This document shows, one piece after another, positions 36,355 through 46,705 of a stretch of DNA of 64,000 bases. The stretch covers positions 62,100,002 through 62,164,001 of the forward strand of contig NC_086037.1 in NCBI RefSeq assembly GCF_036323735.1, given 5' to 3'. Each line of letters begins with the position of its first letter. Within the stretch, counting starts at the first letter, position 1. The translations under genes and the position numbers were made by a program. The notes beneath the pieces were generated by a model, which saw only the letters and a list, made by a program, of their open reading frames with translations, was not told where the DNA came from and did no database searches. This stretch comes from Rattus norvegicus (Eukaryota; Chordata; Mammalia; Rodentia; Muridae).

Positions 36355-36650
36355 AGGGACTGGAGAGGTAACTCAGTGGTTAAGAGTGTCTGGTTATGGG
36401 GTTGGGGATTTAGCTCAGTGGTAGAGCGCTTGCCTAGCAAGCGCAAGGCCCTGGGTTCGATCCCCATCTCTGAAAAAAAGAAGAAAAAAAAAAAAAAGAG
36501 TGTCTGGTTATATTCCAGAGAATCTGAGTTAGGTTCCCAACTCCCAAGTCAGGCAACTTGCAACCTGTAACTCCAGTTCCAGGGACTCTAGGGCCCTCTT
36601 CTGGCCTCATGTAAATGTGCACAAAATACAACTTTAAAAAATTCAGACAT
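36355..36650 (+). mobile_element. B2 SINE, split by an ID element
   Basis: The B2 head gggactggagaggtaactca and the body after 36511 (gggccctcttctggcctcat) are separated by the ID insertion at 36398-36495. Confidence 0.85.
36398..36495 (+). mobile_element. ID SINE nested in B2
   Basis: ID body with (A)n tail. Target duplications aagagtgtctggttat flank it (36382-36397 and about 36496-36511). Confidence 0.94.
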
Positions 36651-36899
36651 AACTTTAGAAAAACATTTTCTTAGCCAGATCATGTCTTAGGATAATTGTA
36701 AGCTCACAGCAGAATGTGGGGCATGTGTTTCATCTAACAAACCTGTGTTGGCATTGCATAGTAACCCAGACCGTGGCTCACGTTGGGCTCCCTCTGGTGG
36801 GTGTGTAATTTGTACACTTACACAAATGTGTGAATACATGTGTTTGCTAGTACTGTGTCACACACAGACTCTCACTGCCTTAAACCCTTCCCCTACCTG

Positions 36900-36955
36900 T
36901 GTATGTGTGTGAGTGTGTGTGTGTGTGTGAGTGAGTGTGTGTGTGAGTGTGTGTT
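36900..36955 (+). repeat. (TG)n/(GAGTGTGT)n microsatellite
   Basis: Interrupted GT repeats with GA insertions. Confidence 0.9.
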
Positions 36956-37294
36956 TTCTGAACTCTCACAAAAACAGAAAAAGGAATGTGGGGGAGAGAG
37001 GGTCATCTGTAAAACAAATTCTCCAAAAGAATAAATGACTAGTTTGCTAATTCGGGGTAAAGAGTGCTGGCACAGGCTGTCCCCGAGCGCCTCATAGCTG
37101 CAGAGTCCCAGGTGACGTGAATCATAGTAGCTGTGGGAATCATACCATGAATCACCCCAGACTGCAGCACCTCAACTCCGCAGACATCACCTTTCCCTGT
37201 GTTCTGCCTGAGTGTATTTCCTTTATTAGAAATGAGTGTTTGCATCAGCAAAGAAGAAAAGCCCCTTCGTTCCTGCTTGTCACTGTCCTGTCAA

Positions 37295-37880
37295 ACCGTC
37301 TTCCATGGCTTTTATATGTGAGTGTTTTGCTTGCATGTGTGTATGTGCACCATGTGTGTACAGAGGTCAGAAGAGGGCATCAGATCAAGTTATTAGAAAG
37401 TCCTGCCTAGGTAGCTGATTCTCTCAGCTCTGTTGCACCTGAAGTCATCTGGTGGCCTTTTTTCCTGGCATCCCTTCAATGGTAACTAACAGCTCAGAGT
37501 GCTTTACAAATAATAGTTGACCATGGTGTTAGTTACATTTCAATTGCTGGGATTAAACACCCCAAAAAATCAACTTAGAAGAAGGAAAAGTATGCTCATT
37601 TCTTCAGTCCATGGTTGCTTATATCTGCTGAGGCTGAACGTCCTAGAAGAACACTTGTCAGAGAAAGCTGAAGAAAGGCTCCTTCACCAACCCATAAAGC
37701 TGTGAGTCCACAAATGGGTTGGCTCACCCATGAGGTCAGAGGCCTCGGGATCCAGTCTTCTCCCAAAGGCCCTAGACACTGTTGCAATAGGGACTGTCAC
37801 TTCATCACTTGAGTCTCGGGAGGCATTTAGAGCATCATTTTTTCCGTCCAAACCTGCTGAGTTTCCTGGTAGGCTCACAG
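37295..37880 (-). repeat. B3 piece and MaLR LTR fragment (antisense)
   Basis: tatgtgagtgttttgcttgc and gaggtcagaagagggcatca (B3 complement, to about 37400). From 37525, gttagttacatttcaattgc ... ttcttcagtccatggttgc suggests a decayed LTR. Confidence 0.5.
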
Positions 37881-37929
37881 TGGTTGGAAGAATTCTTGCC
37901 TTGGGCCTGGGAGCTTAGTAGAGGAGCTT

Positions 37930-38090
37930 GGATGTGGCTCAGTTGGCAGTGTCAGCCTGATGTGTAGGAAGCCCTGGGAGGCAGCACTACACCTGTGGGT
38001 CCAGCACCCCGCAAGTGGAGGCAGGGGGATCACAAGACTATGTTTCTCTTTGAGCGAGTCTGAGGCCAGCTAGAAATCCATGAGCCCTGT
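37930..38090 (+). repeat. Old ID/B1-related SINE
   Basis: gatgtggctcagttggcagt ... ggaagccctgggaggcagca followed by a B1-like part. Confidence 0.5.
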
Positions 38091-38574
38091 CAAGGGAAGC
38101 TAGGACACGGACTCACACATGCATAGGCACATGAGCACACGCATGCGTATACACACATAAGAATTTGAACCTGTGGCTGTGTGTCTGTTGTGGAGAAGGG
38201 GAAGTGTAGCTGTCTTGGTGAGAGCAGTGTTCCGGTCCCTGAAGGAGTCTGCAGACGCTCGGCCGTGGAGCAGCCTGGGATGAGTCTCTCAGGAGGTTGC
38301 AGGAAATTGTGCTCAGACAATGCTGCGGGGGAGCAGGGTTAGGATAGAAGGACAGGTGCGTTTAAAACACGGTTCATCATCGCTTTAAATAAACCATAGT
38401 TCTTTCAGCCGTCTGCAACACACACCGCACACCCAGACCTTTGAGCAGCGCACTAAGGTGAGAGAGCTCCCCCCAGCTAAGCACACCTTTAACAGCCTTG
38501 TGCTTCTCCATCTAGGTCAGAGCAACCACACGGTAATTTGGACATGAAAGTTTAGAGCGTTTTTTTGTTTTAAA

Positions 38575-38775
38575 GGTTTATTTACTTTAAGGTTTGTTTA
38601 TGAATACCTTGCCTTCCTGTGTGTATGTATGAATGTGCACTATATATGTAGCTGTGCCCAAGCAGACCAGAACAGGGAAGATATTGACTCCTCTAAAACA
38701 GGAGTTAGGAGATAGTTCTGAGCAGCCACATGGGCTCTGATACCTGAACCCAAGTCCTCTGTCAGAGCAGTTAAT
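38575..38775 (-). repeat. B3-type SINE (antisense)
   Basis: ctgatacctgaacccaagtc and ctctgtcagagcagttaatg are the complement of a diverged B3. Confidence 0.65.
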
Positions 38776-38795
38776 GCTTCTAACTGTAATTCATA

Positions 38796-38800
<5 letters not shown>

Positions 38801-38826
<26 letters not shown>

Positions 38827-38925
38827 CCTCTCCCTCTCCCTCTCCCTCTCCCTCTCCCTCTCCCTCTCCCTCTCCCTCTCCCTCTCCCTCTCCCTCTCCC
38901 TCTCCCTCTCCCTCTCCCTCTCCCT

Positions 38926-38980
<55 letters not shown>
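38801..38980 (+). repeat. (TC)n(TCTCCC)n polypyrimidine tract
   Basis: 180 nt of pure pyrimidine. (CT)n lies at both ends and about nineteen TCTCCC hexamers in the middle. Long open frames on both strands (poly Ser-Leu, poly Arg-Glu) are artefacts. Confidence 0.97.
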
Positions 38981-38982
<2 letters not shown>

Positions 38983-38989
38983 GCTATGG

Positions 38990-39330
38990 TGTTTTGTTTT
39001 CAGACAGGGTTTCTCTGTGTAGCCCTGGCTGTCCTGGCACTAGCTCTGTAGACCAAGCTGGCCTCAGACTCAGAGATCTGTCAGCTTCTGCCTCCTGAGT
39101 GTTGGGATTAAAGGTGTGTGCTGTGGCTACCACTATCCGGTTTTGACTCTCTGAACTTTATTAATTTTTTTATCTCACTTATTCAGGAATGAGTGAGTGA
39201 GTGGGTGTGCCCCGGTCGGTGTGCCCCAGCACATGTGGAGATTAGAGTACAATTTGCAGAAGTCGTTTCTGTCTGTCCATCAGATTTCCAGGCTTCTTTA
39301 CCTGCTGAGCTGTCTTCCCTGACCCTGAAC
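38990..39330 (-). mobile_element. B1 SINE then B3 piece (antisense)
   Basis: gacagggtttctctgtgtag ... gttgggattaaaggtgtgtg is a good B1 complement (to about 39145). A B3-like piece follows, ending ctttacctgctgagctgtct. Confidence 0.85.
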
Positions 39331-39905
39331 AAAGTATGAAAGACATTCATTATAACAGGAGCCTGGGGTAGCAGTAGTTTGGGGAGTCAAAAAGGAACCT
39401 TTAAAATGAAGGAGTGACGGATCCAAGCAGCAGCCACAGCCTCCAAGCTGACCTTGCCCAGGACATGCCTGTGGCTCACCGGTGGAACTTGCTGGAAATT
39501 GATTTTCTAAGGTGCTTGGAAAAGAGGGAAGGTGACTGAAGGTGGCCTTAGGAGCCTGAGACACAAGATCTGCACTGTGGGAGCCTCCCAGACCATAACT
39601 CAGAACCAGGAAGCATGGCCGTCTTGTCTTGCAGTTTCCTTCCTTTTGTTTTGTTTTCACTGCCCTCTCCTGATGTGCTGAATGTCACCTCGCTTGAGGG
39701 GAAAATGCTTTAAAAGACCTGGCCCACTTTGACAGAGGAGGCAGAGGGTGAGTTGGGAGCTGAATGGCTGAGCCATCCACACAGTGACTCTGACACACGT
39801 CAGGGAAAGGTGGCTGGGAGACAGGCTTACTTGCACAGGTCCATTTGGGATGCTTTGGTATTGCTCAACTCGTCTCTTGACCGAAGGTGGTCTGACACTT
39901 CCTTT
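39331..39905 (+). other. Gan: Intron 1, unique sequence
   Basis: No repeat recognised. The 120-codon antisense frame at 39298-39660 has no recognisable family. Confidence 0.45.
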
Positions 39906-40089
39906 TCTTTTTTTTTAAACATTTATTTATTATATGTAAGTCCACTATAGCTGTCTTCAGACACACCAGAAGAGGGCATCAAATCTCATCACAGATGGTT
40001 GTGAGCCACCATGTGGTTACTGAGATTTGAACTCAGGACCTCTGGAAGAGCAGCCAGTGCTCTTAACCACTGAGCCATCTCTCCAGCCC
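39906..40089 (-). mobile_element. B2 SINE (antisense), young
   Basis: A full-length B2 complement from the T-rich tail to gagccatctctccagccc. The word tgacacttc occurs on both sides as a probable target duplication (39892-39901 region and 40089 onward). Confidence 0.93.
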
Positions 40090-41005
40090 TGACACTTCTT
40101 TTTTATTATAAGGCATATGGATAGACCGGAGTGGAGGGAGGCCCAGTAAACACTAGCTCAGAAAGACAGGTCAGTAAGTAGTCAAGAGATTTAAATATCA
40201 AGGGAACAACATTGTCTGAATACCTGCTTTACAGAGCCTTCAGAGCCATTAGCAGGGCCTCCCTCCATCAGCAGGGCCTCCTGTGCTGCCACCTGGCCGC
40301 TGACCCAGGGGTTGCTCCTCACCCTTGACCTTTGCTTCCTCTGCTCTTGCAGGCTGAGTGACAGTGTCTTCTCTGTGTGCACGCCTTCTTTTTGGGTTTA
40401 CCTTGGTGGGCTGGGACACACTTCCCAACCACATTCAACGAAAGGCTGGCGGGTTGTCTGGTGTCCGTGTATAACTGAAAATGTCTCTATTCTAGCCTGG
40501 ATTTAAAAAACAAACAACTCTCTTGGGCTATGTGTTTGTTGTGTTACATTTGGGTAGGTTTTTTTTCTCTTTTGTTTGTTTTAAGACAAGGTCTCACCAT
40601 CCTACCCTCCCCAGCCTGGAACTTACAAAGGAATGCTTGCCTCTGCCTGTCACATACTGGGCTTTAAAGTTCATGCCGTTATACCCGTTCGCCCGCACTT
40701 TCTTCCTCCCAGCCTTCTCTTTCTCCCAGGCATTCTGCCTTTCCATGTAGAAAGCAGGCAGCTGCTCTGACCTCCATCCCTTCCTGTGGCCTGTTTCCTT
40801 CCGGAGGGCTCATGAGAATCCATCCCCACTCTAGCATCCTCAGGCAACCTAATGATCCACCTTGGACTGAGTCTCTCTCCACTCACAAGTACTTGTTAGG
40901 GGCTTTTGTCTGTGACCAGGAGACAGTCCTACCTTAAATCCAACCTCCTGGGTTCATCTTCCAATTTTCTTATGGTATCTCACATATTTTCTAACTTTTT
41001 TGAGT
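40090..41005 (+). other. Gan: Intron 1, mostly unique sequence
   Basis: A weak antisense B1-like piece lies at about 40570-40690. Nothing else is recognised. Confidence 0.45.
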
Positions 41006-41009
41006 TTCT

Positions 41010-41215
41010 ATTTATTTTTCTTTTATGCATATTAATTGTTTGCCTGAGCGTGCCTGTGCACCACTTGCATGCAGTGCCCACAGAGACCAGAGGGGGCGTC
41101 TGATCTGGGGATGGAGTTACAGGCGCTTATGCTGGGCCTTGTAGACAGTGCGGATCAAACCTAGGTCCTCTGAAAGAGCTGCACATGCTCTTTCCAATGA
41201 GCCATCTCCCAGCGC
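41010..41215 (-). repeat. B3-type SINE (antisense)
   Basis: gcccacagagaccagagggg and ggatcaaacctaggtcctct with a caatgagccatctcccagcg end. Poly(T) follows at 41218-41240. Confidence 0.75.
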
Positions 41216-41603
41216 CATTTTTTTTTTTTTTTTTTTTTTTACAGACGGTGTCTCATTGTGTTGTACCCTTGGCTTTCTTCTGACAGCCATGTCAGTTGGT
41301 TCATAACTCTTATAACTCCAGCTCCTGGGGGAATCTGATGTCTCTGGCCTCCATGAGCACCTGCACACATCAGGGCACACATGCGTATAATTAAGAACAA
41401 ATCTTTGACAAAGATGGCGTAGCGTTTGTGTACTGGGACCAATGGTTTTTTAGCTAAAGCTGCGTGTATTGATCTGAGACTAAGTTCTCTGAGTGGAGTA
41501 TGTTTGCTACCCAATATGTGTTGTGTTATAGATAGCATTCAGTGCATATATTTTACTTGCTTCTGTTGGTTCATAGACATTTTACATTTTTTCCCTTTCT
41601 TAG

Positions 41604-41718
41604 GACAAAGTTAAACTATAATCCTCCAAAAGATGACGGCTCTACTTATAAGATTGAACTTGAAGGGATATCGGTAACGATTATGAGAGAGATCCTGGAT
41701 TACATCTTCAGTGGGCAG
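41604..41718 (+). CDS. Gan: Gan exon 2 (BTB domain, middle)
   Basis: This exon encodes the last base of Arg56 and residues 57-94, from TKLNYNPPKDDGST to LDYIFSGQ. The LDYIFSGQ segment is the typical BTB helix and turn seen in BTB-kelch proteins. The acceptor is tttcttAG and the donor CAG|gtatgg. The exon is 115 nt, so skipping it would shift the frame. Residues 81-82 read Thr-Ile; I recall Met-Val in the human protein, so this may be a rodent or rat substitution. Confidence 0.98.
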
Positions 41719-42287
41719 GTATGGCGAGGCCCAGGCAAGACCTGGCAGAGACCTAGCAGCCTTCAGAGTGGCACTGCCATGTCATCATCTGCCGTCGGTG
41801 GCATCTCTTGGCATCTCCTCGGTGATGGCCACACATACACTCTCTCCCAGACCCCGTCTCTAAAGCAGCGACACGGTTCGTGCTCTTCTGAGCTCCACCG
41901 TCCAGGTTGAGGTTAGAAGAGTGAGGTACACCCTTCAGCACCGCCTCTTGCCCCATCTTGAATCTGGTGTTGCACAATTTCCACTCTGTCTGTCTTCATG
42001 GAAGTAGAAGCGTCTCTGTCACTGAGACTTGTAAAGAAACAGTTTTCTTGTAGGACATTGCAACGAAAGGCTCCTCCCATTGAAAGCCACCCTTAGATAG
42101 TGGTCATGTGCTTCACCCCACCCCTGCTGTGTCCTCCTGTGTTCCCTTGACTCACTATGCCACATTGTTTCTGGAGATTGATAATATGCAGACAGGAAAT
42201 GGTAAGCCACCGAACCTCTCTTTTCCTCGCCTCCCAGCCCAGTGCTCTTTATGCACGGAGGTTTTAGCATAGGACTCTTAAGACTTA

Positions 42288-42495
42288 GCAAGGATATGGA
42301 GGTGGTTCAGTGGCTGAGAGAGCTGGCTGCTCCTCTGGTCCCCAGCACCCACAGTGACAGGTGGCTCACAATCACCTGTGATTCCAGCTCCAGGGGATCT
42401 TCTGGCCTCCATGGGTGCACATGCATGTGTACACACACTTGCAAGTGGGCACATACATAACACACAAATAGGAATAAATCTTTAAAAAACAAACA
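42288..42495 (+). mobile_element. B3/B2-type SINE
   Basis: gaggtggttcagtggctgag, ctggtccccagcacccacag and ctccaggggatcttctggcc. Confidence 0.8.
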
Positions 42496-43154
42496 GAAAA
42501 GACAAATCAGGAAGGCATATTGGCCAGAGAGCAGAGTGGGGTGTTGTATGTTTAGGTGTGTGAAACTGTGTTCTGCCTCATTTTCTCCAAGATCTTGCCC
42601 TTTGCCCTACCCATTGGCGCCTTCGCCACTGCTGTTTCCTGCCTCCCCTTTCTAAAAGACCTGTTTTCCCCATGAGTTGTCCAGTGTTTGGAGTGTATCG
42701 CCCATCTTCTCTAAATGCATCCATTCTGTCTACACACTTGGGGATTCTGGTCCTGTTGAAGTGTGTGGTGTGATTTCACAGCATTGGGAAAACACAGTTT
42801 AGGGAAACTCTTCCCTAAGTGTAAGGCAGCAGTATGCACATGTGTGATTGTTAAAAATGAATGGAGTTAGAGCCCTTAAACCCTAGGAACCCTGCGCGGC
42901 AGGAGGAACCAGGCAGCCTGCTCTCACTGGCAGGGTAAAGTCAGTCAGTTGTAAGCACAGCCAGTGACAGCCTGGGATTGTCTGCAGATTGACTGCTGGG
43001 ATTTGTCCCAGCTTAAACTTTAGAACACAGGTGGCAACATAGGGATGGCAAAGTCCCGAATTAGCATTAGGTGTCATGGGGATGTGGTTTAGTGTGTTTT
43101 CACGGATTTTATTAGATACTCTGCAGTTGCTTCCTCTCTGCTGGCTAAATTGTA

Positions 43155-43250
43155 TATTCCTGGGTCTGGGGATGTGGCTGAGTGCTAGAGTCATCCCAGC
43201 ACGCATGAGGCCCCACCCATAAGGTATTGAGACCTCCTGCATCAAACATT
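43155..43250 (+). repeat. Old ID-like SINE
   Basis: gggtctggggatgtggctgagtg then catgaggccccacccataa. Diverged. Confidence 0.45.
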
Positions 43251-43335
43251 AATTTAAAAAATGCCCTTTAGTCTTGCCTGCAGCCTGATCTTATGAAGGC
43301 TTTTTAACAGTACATACATAAAAAGAAGAAAAAGT

Positions 43336-43505
43336 GGGCTGGAGAGATGGCTCAGTGTTTAAGAAAGAGGACCAGGTTCAATTCTCAGTACCCACGTGGC
43401 AGCTCACAACTGTCTGTACTCCAGTTCCAGGGAATCTGACACCTTTACACAGACATACATATAGGCAAAACTAAAATGCACATAAAATAAAAAAATAAAT
43501 CAAAA
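43336..43505 (+). mobile_element. B2-type SINE
   Basis: gggctggagagatggctcag to a taaaataaaaaaataaat tail. Confidence 0.9.
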
Positions 43506-44057
43506 AAGAAGACAGTTATTTATGTTTATTTTCCATGGTTCTGTGCTGTTTCTGAGGCAATTGGTAAGCCCACGTTTTTAAGTTTGTGGTATGAAAGTGC
43601 ATAGAATCTGGTAAAATGGTTTTTGCTAGGCCTTGAACTCCCTTGTTTCTGAAGTAGTGAGGCCTGGGGAGCTCAGTTGTGTGTGGTGTCCTTTACAGCT
43701 GCACAGAGACGTGTGAAGCAGGGAGAGAAGGAGGGATCAGTCAGGAAACTGGAGAAAGTTTATCAGAAGTAAAGAGTCGTAAGGGGAGGAACGTTTACAT
43801 TAGGGGTTTGATCCAGTGGTGGTTTGAGGCTCCAGCATTGAGCAGGGCTACTGAGGAGATCCAAAGCTTGTACCCGCTGGGCAGTCCCCTCGGCAGACAG
43901 GAAGAGATAATGCCAATTTCCACTGGAGGCAGAATTCCCATGAGTAGTCAGGTTTTCGTGTGAGTTGCAGATGTGAGCACGTGGGTAGGTTCCCTCAACA
44001 GTAGATCATGCTAACACGGGGGCAAAGCCTGGACAGACGCCATAAAAGTCAGACGTA

Positions 44058-44215
44058 TCAGCCAGGTGGTGGTGGCACATGCCTTTAATTTCAGCGCTCA
44101 AGAGGCAGAGATAGGATCTCTGAGTTTGAGGCCAGCCTGCTGTACAGAGCAAGTTCCAGGACAGCCCAGGATACCCAGAGAAACCTTGTCTCAACACAGA
44201 CAAAAAAAAAACAAA
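44058..44215 (+). mobile_element. B1 SINE
   Basis: gccaggtggtggtggcacat to ccttgtctcaacacagac and an A-rich tail. Confidence 0.92.
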
Positions 44216-44246
44216 CAGATCAGACATATGTGCTGGAAGATAAGGC

Positions 44247-44435
44247 CCCTTGCTGGAGAGATGGCTCAGTGGTTAAGAGCGCTGTCTGCTCTTTCAGAGG
44301 TCCTGAGTTCAATTCCCAGCAACCATATGGTGGCTCACAGCCATCTGTAATGAGATCTGGCGCCCTCTTCTGGCCTGCAGGCTACATGCAGGCAGAAAGC
44401 TGTATACATAATAAATAAAGCTTAAAAAAAGAAAA
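44247..44435 (+). mobile_element. B2 SINE
   Basis: Near-full B2: ggagagatggctcagtggtt, gttcaattcccagcaaccat, ggcgccctcttctggcctgc and an aataaataaagctt tail. Confidence 0.93.
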
Positions 44436-44535
44436 GACAAGTTTAAGGCCCAATGATACCTCAGTCTATTGAAAGATGTGCAGTGTATGGTCAACAATAC
44501 TTAATCATCTTTGACCTATGTCCCTGGGGAGTGGA

Positions 44536-44730
44536 GACCTGGAGAGATGGCTCAGTGGTTGAGTGCTTTCCTAATCTTGCAGAGGACCTGAGTTTAGTTC
44601 TTGGCACCCATGTTGGCATCTCACAACTGCCTGTAACTCCAGCTCGGGGGATCCAATGCCTCTGACCTCTGCAGGCTCCTGCATTCACGTGCTCATACAC
44701 ATAGTAGTTAAAACTAAATCTTTAGAAGGA
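44536..44730 (+). mobile_element. B3-type SINE
   Basis: ctggagagatggctcagtgg, agttcttggcacccatgttg and gatccaatgcctctgacctc. It ends about 110 nt before exon 3. Confidence 0.85.
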
Positions 44731-44841
44731 AAAGAAGTACTTGGGGACTTCCCGTGAGCCAGACTGCTAGGTTAGTGGTTTGGGGTTTTGTTTTGTCTTG
44801 TCTGGATGGCTCCAGCTGTAAAGTGTTGGTGGTCATTACAG

Positions 44842-45192
44842 ATCAGGTTGAACGAAGACACCATCCAAGATGTCGTGCAGGCAGCCGACCTGCTGCTGCT
44901 GACGGACCTCAAAACCCTGTGCTGTGAGTTCTTGGAGGGCTGCATCGCGGCGGAGAACTGCATCGGCATCCGGGACTTTGCACTGCATTACTGCCTGCAC
45001 CACGTGCACTACCTGGCCACCGAGTACCTGGAGACCCACTTCCGAGACGTCAGCAGCACAGAGGAGTTCCTGGAGCTCAGTCCACAGAAACTCAAAGAAG
45101 TGATCTCTCTTGAGAAGCTGAATGTTGGCAACGAAAGATACGTGTTTGAGGCCGTGATTCGGTGGATAGCACATGATGTAGAGATGAGAAAG
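44842..45192 (+). CDS. Gan: Gan exon 3 (end of BTB, start of BACK)
   Basis: This is the largest coding exon. It encodes residues 95-211 in phase 0, from IRLNEDTIQD to HDVEMRK. It completes the BTB domain and enters the BACK domain; the acidic and leucine-rich segment LEGCIAAENC followed by FALHYCLHHV is typical of the BTB-BACK linker, the 3-box region that helps bind CUL3. The acceptor is unusual because the 25 nt before it are rich in G and A (tgttggtggtcattacAG). The donor AAG|gtacct lacks G at +5, and a 32-bp minisatellite starts 8 nt downstream of it. Confidence 0.98.
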
Positions 45193-45200
45193 GTACCTTC

Positions 45201-45388
45201 CCTCAGGACATGGCCTCGGGTCTCCATCTTCCCCTCAGGACATGGTCTCGGGTCTCCATCTTCCCCTCAGGACATGGCCTTGGGTCTCCATCTTCCCCTC
45301 AGGACATGGCCTCGGGTCTCCATCTCCCCCTCAGGACATGGCCTCAGGTCTCTATCTTCCCCTCAGGACATGGCCTCGGGTCTCCTTC
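45201..45388 (+). repeat. Gan: 32-bp minisatellite at the start of Gan intron 3
   Basis: Copies start with CCTCAGGACATGG at 45201, 45233, 45265, 45297, 45329 and 45361. The period is exactly 32 bp with few substitutions, and the last copy is partial. Each unit contains a pyrimidine stretch running into CAG (tcttcccctcag), resembling a 3' splice site. Confidence 0.97.
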
Positions 45389-46611
45389 TGTTAGTGTGTG
45401 GGTTTACTTCGTGGGATGGGTAGGGATGTGGTCTGTTGCTAAAGCTATCAGTCTCAGGCTGTTAGCAGGGGCCCTTCTGGTCTACCGAGATGGCAAGGAG
45501 GAACACTCCCAGTGCTGGCAGTCCCAGGTCCTCAAGTGTCCAAGGTCCAGGTCCTGAACAGACCCAAAGGCCCCGAGAGCCAGGAGCCTGTCCAGGCTAC
45601 TCAGTGAGACTTGTCGCTGTACATGCTCAGGATGAAGGTATCTCGCTGGGGCTTTGGTGACCAGCAGCCCTGGCAAGTGACAGCTGTTACGATCCTGGGT
45701 TTCTAGCAGCAATGGGCAGCAGGACTCCTATCCAGCACCTATAGCTCCTGAGTTGAGACCCGCGGCTCCTACAGGGTTTCATGGATGTCTCTCAGGCCTA
45801 GGATATCAGAGATGCTTGGATGTTACATCTCATTGGCTCTCTGGAACTCCTCTAGAAACAGGACAGGCCCACAGTTTCTCTTTCTCCACTCTTCACAACC
45901 TTCCTTGTCTCCTGCGTCCCAGTCAGTTCTGGTCACTTGACGGATGTCTTCAAGTGTCTTACTGCTGTTCGCACTGCACGGCCACCACCAGTTCACTTTC
46001 CTCCATTCTCTTCTCTGTGTCACAGTTCATTGTGAGCTGTTAAGATCAAAACTTGGAATGAAGGGCCTCTGAAGGAGAACCTTCTGTGGGACACGGGAGA
46101 GCAACTCCCAGGAGCTATGAAAAGGTTTCTTCTCCAGCCAGGAAGGAGGTATAGCATTAGCGTTTGGTATAATGATAGCCGTCCTTCAGGACTGTTAGTA
46201 AGGTACAGTCCCTCATGTTTGTGTCAGAGAGGAGATGGCTATAATTGTGCCAGTCACAGGGGACCATCATACCAATGGAGGACTGTTTGCACTAACCTCA
46301 GGCTGGCCACCGGGGACATGCTTCCACTCTGGCCTGAGTGGAATGGCCCCTGGAGGTTTGACGGATGTCTTCACGTGTGAGGCTTGTGAAGGACAAAGTC
46401 CCAGTGCTGGCTGTCTGGACTGTTGGTGGCAGAGCCAAGCTTGCTTCAGCGGCAGCAGCTATGTTGCCTCCCAGAGGCAGCTACAAGACTGTTTAAAGTA
46501 GGTGCTTAGCCGACAGCCAAGGAGCCAGGGCACCTGATAAGGCCCAACAGTTGTCAGGTGGTCCCAGTCCCCAGCGTCTTAGCTGATTTGGACAAAAAAT
46601 TAAAAGAAACA

Positions 46612-46705
46612 ATTAGCCAGGTGGAGGCAGAAGCCTTGATCCCAGAAGCAGGTGAATCTTTGCGGTGAGGAGAGCCAGAGTTATATGAGATTCTGTCTGA
46701 AAATG
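46612..46705 (+). repeat. B1 fragment, decayed
   Basis: agccaggtggaggcagaagc ... gattctgtctgaaaatgaat. Confidence 0.6.

Larger units (their letters stand above)
16927..41603 (+). other. Gan: Gan intron 1 (24.7 kb)
   Basis: This large first intron is GT-AG (gtgagc ... ttctTAG) and splits Arg56. It contains SINEs, a hAT-type DNA transposon, MaLR LTR fragments, an old L1 piece and several microsatellites. I found no reading frame in it that resembles a known protein. The first 1-2 kb lies next to the CpG island and may hold regulatory sequence, but nothing specific can be shown. Confidence 0.93.
41719..44841 (+). other. Gan: Gan intron 2
   Basis: This 3.1-kb intron carries four B2/B3-type SINEs (about 42290, 43336, 44247 and 44536), a B1 at about 44058 and an old ID-like piece at about 43155, all on the + strand. 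The remaining sequence, 41.72-42.29 kb and 42.5-43.15 kb, looks unique and non-coding. Confidence 0.9.

Noticed and set aside
38774..39022. Poly Ser-Leu and poly Arg-Glu frames
   Set aside because: Produced by the (CT)n/(TCTCCC)n tract.
45201..45388. Regular direct repeats with a 32-bp period, reminiscent of a CRISPR array
   Set aside because: The units are contiguous with no variable spacers, in a mammalian intron. It is a minisatellite.
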